64,000 nucleotides of DNA from Betaproteobacteria bacterium (GTDB lineage: Bacteria; Pseudomonadota; Gammaproteobacteria; Burkholderiales; Usitatibacteraceae): positions 682,001 through 746,000 of the forward strand of contig JADKJU010000002.1 in NCBI GenBank assembly GCA_016720855.1. Direction: 5' to 3'. Positions within the stretch are counted from its first letter, which is position 1. Each line of letters opens with the position of its first letter. The notes beneath the pieces are model-generated. The model was not told the DNA's origin and ran no database searches. It worked only from the letters and a program-made list of their open reading frames with translations. Below are positions 59,471 through 64,000 of the stretch, in pieces. The position numbers and the translations under genes were made by a program.

Positions 59471-60312
59471 GGCGACCCTGCCGCGAACGTGTCGCACGCC
59501 TTGAGGCTGCCCGTATCGAACCCGGTTCGGAACCAGCGCACGCGCTGGGCGGAGGACCCGTGGGTGAAGGAATCCGGGACCACGTGTCCCCCGGACTGCT
59601 TCTGCAGCCGGTCGTCCCCGATCGCGGCGGCGGCGCCGAGGCCCTCCTCGAGGTCGCCGGGCTCCAGCAGCCCCCGCTCGCGCTGCGCGCGATGCGCCCA
59701 GACGCCCGCGAAGCAGTCCGCCTGCAGCTCGGTGCGCACCGAGATCCGGTTGAACTGCGCGGGGCTCAAGCGGCCGCGCATGCCATCGACCTTGGCGGAG
59801 ATCCCGAGGAGTTTCTGCACGTGGTGCCCGACCTCGTGCGCGATGACGTAGGCCTGCGCAAAATCCCCAGGCGCTCGGAATCGATCGCGCAGGTCGCGGT
59901 AGAACGCGAGGTCGATGTAGACCTTCTCGTCGCCGGGGCAGTAGAACGGCCCCATCGCCGCCTGGCCCGTCCCGCAGGCCGACGGGGTGGACCCGGAAAA
60001 GAGCACCAGCTTCGGCCGGCGGTAGGCGGACCCGCCCTCGCGGAAGATGCCCTCCCACGTGTCCTCGGTGCTCGCGAGCACTTTCGAGACGAAAACCGAA
60101 AGCTCGTCGCGCGGCGCCCCCTTCGGGGCGGGCTGCCTCGACTCCACGGGGGCGGCGACCTGCGCCGCATCGAGCACCGTCTGTGGATCGATGCCGAAGT
60201 ACCACGCCACCAGCGCGATCACGATCGTGCCCAGCCCGATGCTGCCGCCGGCGCCGAGGCCGCCGCGGCGGTCCTCGACCTGGTCGCTTTCCCGCTCGCC
60301 GTCCAGCTTCAT
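59467..60312 (-). CDS. Neutral zinc metallopeptidase, YpfJ type
   Basis: 281 residues. One membrane helix (about 24-40) after a charged start, then the peptidase: zinc motif HEVGHH (159-164) and the third ligand in TELQADCFAG. FYCPGDEKVYIDL, DDRLQ and TFTHGSSAQR-like features (SFTHGSSAQRVRWF) are typical of the family. Located in the periplasm, anchored in the inner membrane; substrates unknown. Confidence 0.92.
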   Translation of the reverse strand: MKLDGERESDQVEDRRGGLGAGGSIGLGTIVIALVAWYFGIDPQTVLDAAQVAAPVESRQPAPKGAPRDELSVFVSKVLASTEDTWEGIFREGGSAYRRPKLVLFSGSTPSACGTGQAAMGPFYCPGDEKVYIDLAFYRDLRDRFRAPGDFAQAYVIAHEVGHHVQKLLGISAKVDGMRGRLSPAQFNRISVRTELQADCFAGVWAHRAQRERGLLEPGDLEEGLGAAAAIGDDRLQKQSGGHVVPDSFTHGSSAQRVRWFRTGFDTGSLKACDTFAAGSP

Positions 60313-60355
60313 CTCTCGTCCCGCTCGAATAGGGGGGTGCCCATCGTATCGCGCC

Positions 60356-61249
60356 TCAACCCAGGGCGGCGACCCACAGCGGAATCGTGGCCATCGACAG
60401 GACGGTGCCCACCGTGATCTGGGTCGCGACCGACGAGCCGTCGCCGCCCATGCGCACGGCGAGGATGTAGGCGCTGGAGGCCGTCGGAAGCGCTGCCCAC
60501 AAGACGAGCACTCCGGCCGGAATACCGGTGAGCCCCAGGAACTTCGCGCAGGCGAAGGCGGCCAGCGGCATGGCGAGGAGCTTCACGCCCAGCCACCATC
60601 CGTGCGCCGGCGTGCTCGCCCGGCCGCGCTCGATGCGTAGCGCCGCCCCCACCGCGAGGAGCCCGGCCGGCAGCGCCGACGAGCCCAGCAGGCTGAGCGT
60701 CTGGTCGAGGAATCCGGGCATTCCCACGCCCGAGAGGTTCCAGGCGAATCCCGCCAGCGTGGCGACGACGAGCGGGTTGCGGGCGAGCTCGAGCCAGAAG
60801 TTCGTGCGCGCGTGGGCGGCGAGCATGCCGACGGCCCCGAAGTTCGCGAGCGGAATCACCGTGCCGAAGAGGATCGCCGCGACGGCCACGCCGGGAGGCC
60901 CGAAGACGCTGCCCGCAACCGCGAGCCCGATGTAGGTGTTGAAGCGGAAGGCGCATTGGAAGCACGACGCGGCCACCACGGGCTCCACACGGAAAAGCGG
61001 GCGCGCGAGCCACGCCAGCGCCATGCCGAGGATCATCACGCCCCAGGCGCAGACCACGACGATGCCCAGGCTCGCGAAGTCCAGCGTCGACACCGCGATC
61101 GAGCGCAGCAGCAGGGCCGGGAAGAGGACGAAGTACACGAGCTTCTCGAGCCCCTCCCAGAACCCGCGCCCGTAGTCGAACCCGCGCGCGAGCGCCAGTC
61201 CCACGAGGATGAGCACGAAGTTGGGAAGGATGAGGAGGGCGGTCTGCAT
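60356..61249 (-). CDS. AEC-family (auxin efflux carrier-like) transporter
   Basis: 297 residues, about ten helices. FDYGRGFWEGLEKLVYFVLFPALLLRSI and FRFNTYIGLAVAGSVFGPPGVAVAAI are typical of the Mem_trans family; LARNPLVVATLAGFAWNL marks the second repeat. May move organic acids or related anions. Same strand as the GntR gene, 4 bases after it, facing the UxaA genes, so a sugar-acid or product exporter is possible (inference). Confidence 0.9.
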   Translation of the reverse strand: MQTALLILPNFVLILVGLALARGFDYGRGFWEGLEKLVYFVLFPALLLRSIAVSTLDFASLGIVVVCAWGVMILGMALAWLARPLFRVEPVVAASCFQCAFRFNTYIGLAVAGSVFGPPGVAVAAILFGTVIPLANFGAVGMLAAHARTNFWLELARNPLVVATLAGFAWNLSGVGMPGFLDQTLSLLGSSALPAGLLAVGAALRIERGRASTPAHGWWLGVKLLAMPLAAFACAKFLGLTGIPAGVLVLWAALPTASSAYILAVRMGGDGSSVATQITVGTVLSMATIPLWVAALG

Positions 61250-61253
61250 GGCC

Positions 61254-62021
61254 CTACAGCGCCTCGCCCTTGCCGAAGGTGTTGTGATAGACGTGCGCCG
61301 CCGTGTTGACGAGCGAGACCCGAAGCTCCACGGGGCGGTCGCGAAAGGTGAGCGCCACGCGGCGGATCTCGAGTAGCGGGCTGCCCGGGGGAACGCCGAG
61401 CAGGGACGCGTTGGCGCCGGCGGCGAGGCTCGCGCGCAGCCGCTCGTCGGTGCGCAGCACGTTGATCCCGTAGCGGCTCTGGTAGAGGTGGTAGATCGTG
61501 TTGTCGCGCGCGGCGAAGATGCGCTCGTTGAGCCCGGGGAAGAGCGCGGCCGGCAGGGTGATGTCGTCCACGATGACCGGCCGGCCTTCCAGCGAGAGCA
61601 CGTTGCGGATGCGGATCACGCGCTCGTCGCGGCCGATGGCGAGGGCCTCGGCCTCGCCCGCGCCGGCGCGCCCGCGCTCGAAGGACGCGGTGCGCACGTC
61701 GGGATAGGCCTTGGTGCCGTCCGCGCCCACGACGTGGAAGAAGTGGAACATGAGCCGGCGCCCGTCGTGGGAGGTGACATAGGTGCCCTTGCCCTGGCGG
61801 CGCACAAGCGCGCCCTGCGCGACGAGGTTGTCGACCGCCCTGCGGATGGTGCCGATCGCCACGCCGAAGTGGGCCGCGAGCTCCGATTCCGACGGGATCG
61901 CCTGGTTCGCCTTCCAGCGGCCGGCGGCGATGCCTTCGGTCAGGTGCGCGCGCACTTCCTCGTAGAGCGGGCGGTCGGGCGGCAGGGCCGGCGAGGACAC
62001 GCGGCGGGCAGTGGCGGGCAT
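61254..62021 (-). CDS. GntR-family regulator, HutC/UTRA type
   Basis: 255 residues. N-terminal winged HTH (about 18-85): EVRAHLTEGIAAGRWKANQAIPSESELAAHFGVAIGTIRRAVDNL, RRQGKGTYV. UTRA ligand domain follows (RVIRIRNVLSLEGRPVIVDDITLPAALFPGL). Divergent from the UxaA genes with 85 bases between them, where an inverted repeat overlaps the -35 box; it is probably their repressor. Confidence 0.93.
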   Translation of the reverse strand: MPATARRVSSPALPPDRPLYEEVRAHLTEGIAAGRWKANQAIPSESELAAHFGVAIGTIRRAVDNLVAQGALVRRQGKGTYVTSHDGRRLMFHFFHVVGADGTKAYPDVRTASFERGRAGAGEAEALAIGRDERVIRIRNVLSLEGRPVIVDDITLPAALFPGLNERIFAARDNTIYHLYQSRYGINVLRTDERLRASLAAGANASLLGVPPGSPLLEIRRVALTFRDRPVELRVSLVNTAAHVYHNTFGKGEAL

Positions 62022-62038
62022 GGCGGGAGCATAACATG

Positions 62039-62053
62039 CAACTCATCTAGTTG
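62039..62053. promoter_or_regulatory. Operator-like inverted repeat in the gntR-uxaA gap
   Basis: CAACT-CATCT-AGTTG, a perfect 5+5 repeat, overlaps the -35 box of the UxaA promoter. Probable binding site of the divergent GntR protein. Confidence 0.6.
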
Positions 62054-62079
62054 ACTTGCCCGAGAGCCGGGGCTAGGAT
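62051..62079 (+). promoter_or_regulatory. Sigma-70 promoter of the UxaA genes
   Basis: TTGACT (62051-62056), 17 bases, TAGGAT (62074-62079); GAGGAG ribosome site at 62095-62100 before the ATG at 62107. Confidence 0.72.
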
Positions 62080-62106
62080 CGCCGCTTCCGCTATGAGGAG
62101 GGCGAA

Positions 62107-62388
62107 ATGATCCATTTCGTGGTGCATGACGAGGGCGATTGCGTCGGCGTGGTGGTGGTCGAGGGCGTGAAGGCCGGCGACACCCTGACCGGCTGGATCA
62201 TGGACCAGGACCGGGAGATCACGTTCAAGGCCGCGAACGACATCCCCATCGGCCACAAGCTCGCCATCAAGGCGCTGGCGAAGGACGCGACGGTCATCAA
62301 GTACGGCACCGACATCGGGCGCGTGGTGGCCCCCATCGGCGTGGGTGAGCACGCCCATGTCCACAACATCAAGACCAAGCGGTGGTGA
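62107..62388 (+). CDS. UxaA-type dehydratase small subunit (SAF domain)
   Basis: 93 residues, one SAF domain: VVVEGVKAGDTLTG and ITFKAANDIPIGHKLAIKALAKDATVIKYG, ending VGEHAHVHNIKTKRW. In full-length altronate/galactarate dehydratases this is the N-terminal domain; here it is a separate protein. It works with the large subunit encoded 330 bases downstream. Strong promoter upstream. Confidence 0.92.
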   Translation: MIHFVVHDEGDCVGVVVVEGVKAGDTLTGWIMDQDREITFKAANDIPIGHKLAIKALAKDATVIKYGTDIGRVVAPIGVGEHAHVHNIKTKRW

Positions 62389-62409
62389 GTGATGCGGGGG
62401 CGAACCCTT

Positions 62410-62449
62410 GGAACACGGATGAACACGGATAAAGGCAGATGAACACGGA
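62410..62449 (+). repeat. Left arm of a 40-nt inverted repeat, built of 10-bp units
   Basis: From 62411 it is four 10-base units: GAACACGGAT twice, then AAAGGCAGAT, then GAACACGGA(T). Its exact complement is at 62524-62563, 74 bases away. Confidence 0.9.
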
Positions 62450-62523
62450 TAACGACTAGGCGGGATGCTCCAGTGGCCGCAATAGCCGGTCCGCGAGCCC
62501 GATCATGTCAATCTCAAGTTTCC

Positions 62524-62563
62524 TCCGTGTTCATCTGCCTTTATCCGTGTTCATCCGTGTTCC
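62524..62563 (-). repeat. Right arm of the 40-nt inverted repeat
   Basis: Exact complement of 62410-62449. The pair could form a long hairpin in the mRNA between the two dehydratase genes. Motifs of this kind (CCGTGTTCATC) are widespread intergenic repeats in environmental bacteria. Confidence 0.9.
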
Positions 62564-62718
62564 AGGGCGCTCTCCGGGCGCTTTTTCGGGGGGCGCTCCT
62601 CCCGGGGGGGTTTTCCCCTGGCTGGGGTTGCCCGGGGGTGGGCGTCCAAGGGTTCGCTCTTCCAAGGGTTCGCCCTTTCCAAGGTTTGCGGTAACTACAT
62701 GCACTTGAGGAAATCCAA

Positions 62719-63888
62719 ATGGACCTGAGCAAAGCCAAGTTCTGGGGATACAAGCGGGAGAACGGCCGCGTCGGCGTGAGGAACCACGTCGTCATCCTGC
62801 CCGTCGACGATCTGTCGAACGCCGCGGCGCAGGCGGTGGAGAACAACATCAAGGGCACGATGGCGCTGCCGCACCCGTACGGGCGGCTGCAGTTCGGCGC
62901 GGACCTCGACCTGCATTTCCGCACGCTCATCGGCACCGGGTCCAATCCCAACGTCGCCGCGGTGGTCGTCATCTGCATCGAGGAAGGGTGGGCGAAGAAG
63001 GTGGCCGACGGAATCGCCGCCACCGGCAAGCCCGTCGCCTGGTTCGGCATCGAGCAGCACGGCGACCACGACACCATCATGCGCGCCTCGAAGAAGGCGA
63101 AGGAATTCGTGCAGTGGGCGAGCGAGCTTCAGCGCGAGGAGCGCCCGCTCAACGACCTGTGGGTCTCCACCAAATGCGGCGAATCCGACACGACTTCGGG
63201 TTGCGGCGCCAACCCGACGGTCGGCAACGCCTTCGACAAGCTCTACCCGCACGGCACCACGCTCTGCTTCGGCGAGACCACCGAGCTCACGGGAGGCGAG
63301 CACCTCGTGGCCGCGCGCTGCCGCACGGACGAGGTGCGCAAGAAGTTCCAGTTCATGTTCGACCGCTACCAGGCCCTCGTCGAGCGCCACAAGACGAGCG
63401 ACCTGTCGGACTCGCAGCCCACCAAGGGCAACATCGAAGGCGGCCTCACCACGATCGAGGAGAAGGCGCTGGGCAACATCCAGAAGATCGGGCGCAAGTG
63501 CCTCGTGGACGGCGTCATCGACAAGGCGGAAACGCCCACCGGGCCGGGGCTCTGGTTCATGGATTCATCCTCGGCTGCCGCGGAAATGCTCACGCTGCTC
63601 GGGGCCGCGGGCTTCGCGGTGCACTTCTTCCCGACGGGCCAGGGCAACGTGATCGGCAACCCGATCCTTCCGGTGATCAAGCTGTGCGCCAACCCGCGCA
63701 CCGTGCGCACGATGAGCGAGCACGTCGACGTGGATGTCTCGGGCCTGCTGCGCAAGGAAATGAGCCCGGACCAGGCGGGAGACGCGCTGCTGGAGTGCAT
63801 GTTCCGCACGGCCAACGGGCGCCTCACCGCGGCCGAGGCGCTGGGGCATCGCGAGTTCGTCCTGACGCGCCTTTACGAAAGCGCCTAG
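62719..63888 (+). CDS. UxaA-type dehydratase large subunit (altronate/galactarate dehydratase family)
   Basis: 389 residues. FWGYKRENGRVGVRNHVVILPVDDLSNAAA is the start of the D-galactarate dehydratase/altronate hydrolase catalytic part. Cys residues in CGESDTTSGCGANPTVG, and MDSSSAAAEMLTLLGAAGFAVHFFPTGQGN with PILPVIKLCANPRTVRTM, are the family marks (iron or Fe-S binding). It dehydrates a sugar acid to a 2-keto-3-deoxy acid. Substrate (altronate, galactarate or another) is not evident. Confidence 0.92.
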   Translation: MDLSKAKFWGYKRENGRVGVRNHVVILPVDDLSNAAAQAVENNIKGTMALPHPYGRLQFGADLDLHFRTLIGTGSNPNVAAVVVICIEEGWAKKVADGIAATGKPVAWFGIEQHGDHDTIMRASKKAKEFVQWASELQREERPLNDLWVSTKCGESDTTSGCGANPTVGNAFDKLYPHGTTLCFGETTELTGGEHLVAARCRTDEVRKKFQFMFDRYQALVERHKTSDLSDSQPTKGNIEGGLTTIEEKALGNIQKIGRKCLVDGVIDKAETPTGPGLWFMDSSSAAAEMLTLLGAAGFAVHFFPTGQGNVIGNPILPVIKLCANPRTVRTMSEHVDVDVSGLLRKEMSPDQAGDALLECMFRTANGRLTAAEALGHREFVLTRLYESA

Positions 63889-63923
63889 CGACCGCGTCGA
63901 CGGGGGACGAAAAGGTACGAAAT

Positions 63924-64000
63924 GGGGTCGGGGTACTTTGCATAAAAAACGGGCATTCGAGGTTTCATTGCCCGTTTTTTATGCAAAGTACCCCGACCCC
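63924..64000. repeat. Perfect palindrome with 32-nt arms at the window end
   Basis: Left arm 63924-63955, 13-base loop, right arm 63969-64000, no mismatch. Begins GGGGTCGGGGTACTTTGC and contains a CGGGCA/TGCCCG stem followed by T6, so it also works as a terminator for the preceding gene. It may continue beyond the window. Confidence 0.92.

Larger units (their letters stand above)
62389..62718. other. 330-base intergenic stretch holding a large inverted repeat
   Basis: No gene is supported here; short frames in it are made of repeat sequence. It contains 40-nt inverted repeats (next entries), outer copies of CCAAGGGTTCGC in both directions (62399-62410 reversed, 62648-62659, 62664-62675), and a G/C-run-rich middle (62580-62640). 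GAGGAAAT before 62719 is the ribosome site of the large subunit gene. Confidence 0.7.

Noticed and set aside
62410..62563. CRISPR array
   Set aside because: The 10-base units are contiguous, there are only four per arm, and no spacers separate them.
62505..62708. Short frame in the repeat region before the dehydratase large subunit
   Set aside because: Made of the inverted repeat sequence itself; no ribosome site and no resemblance to proteins.

Overview
The window is GC-rich DNA, almost fully coding, from a betaproteobacterium-like chromosome. The best evidence for this is the order corB/yfjD-like, ypjD-like, ffh, rpsP, rimM, trmD, rplS (48.1-55.1 kb), and c-type cytochromes and polyphosphate genes of the kinds usual in that class. 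I see no rRNA, tRNA, CRISPR array or prophage. The species cannot be named from sequence reading alone.

Layout. 0-4 kb: end of a three-part ABC exporter (adaptor, FtsX/MacB-type permease, ATPase), then a small cupin, a CHCC zinc-finger protein and a metallophosphoesterase. 4.2-10.7 kb: FMN reductase, GH15 glucoamylase, pyruvate dehydrogenase E1 (aceE) and a PAS protein. 10.7-12.5 kb (minus): FAD/NAD(P) oxidoreductase, cupredoxin and a small exported protein. 12.6-14.4 kb: two-component system. 14.6-20.0 kb: nitrobindin-like protein, short GlgC, exported EF-hand protein, LysR regulator, DUF488 protein, transaldolase. 20.0-23.0 kb (minus): nitric oxide reductase with a diheme NorC-like subunit and a third small membrane protein; two FNR/NNR-type boxes lie upstream. 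This first third reads as an accessory carbon-storage, low-oxygen and stress region. The FMN reductase/GH15 and DUF488/transaldolase operons share an unusual upstream motif.

23.4-27.9 kb: a CoA-dependent 2-oxoacid oxidoreductase (gamma, alpha, beta) followed by a GltD-like flavoprotein fused to a ferredoxin domain. 27.9-33.4 kb: a lipoprotein, then a signalling block (STAS protein, MBL-fold hydrolase, CHASE2-PP2C phosphatase, OmpA lipoprotein, FecR protein, RsbW-like ATPase). 33.4-34.7 kb: an IS4-family element with 17-bp terminal inverted repeats and a 9-bp target duplication, its transposase broken by two small deletions, inserted into a palindromic repeat. 34.8-39.8 kb (minus): MscS channel with cyclic-nucleotide domain, PPK2-type polyphosphate kinase, monoheme cytochrome and CYTH-CHAD protein.

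39.9-48.1 kb is the most distinctive block: eight tightly packed genes around an ArsS-type radical SAM protein, with a metallophosphoesterase, a TMEM64-disulfide reductase fusion, DUF547, two rSAM/selenodomain-associated transferases, DUF3047 and a SelD-N-terminal-type flavoprotein. No arsenic methyltransferase (arsM) or selD is in the window, so the product is open. 48.1-55.7 kb holds the conserved CorB/YpjD/Ffh/ribosomal block, with a stray Leu/Ile/Val-type binding protein between ffh and rpsP. 55.8-60.3 kb: exported proteins of unknown role and a zinc metallopeptidase. 60.4-63.9 kb: AEC transporter, GntR regulator and a split UxaA-type sugar-acid dehydratase whose two genes are separated by a 40-nt-arm inverted repeat. 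The window ends in a perfect 32-nt-arm palindrome.
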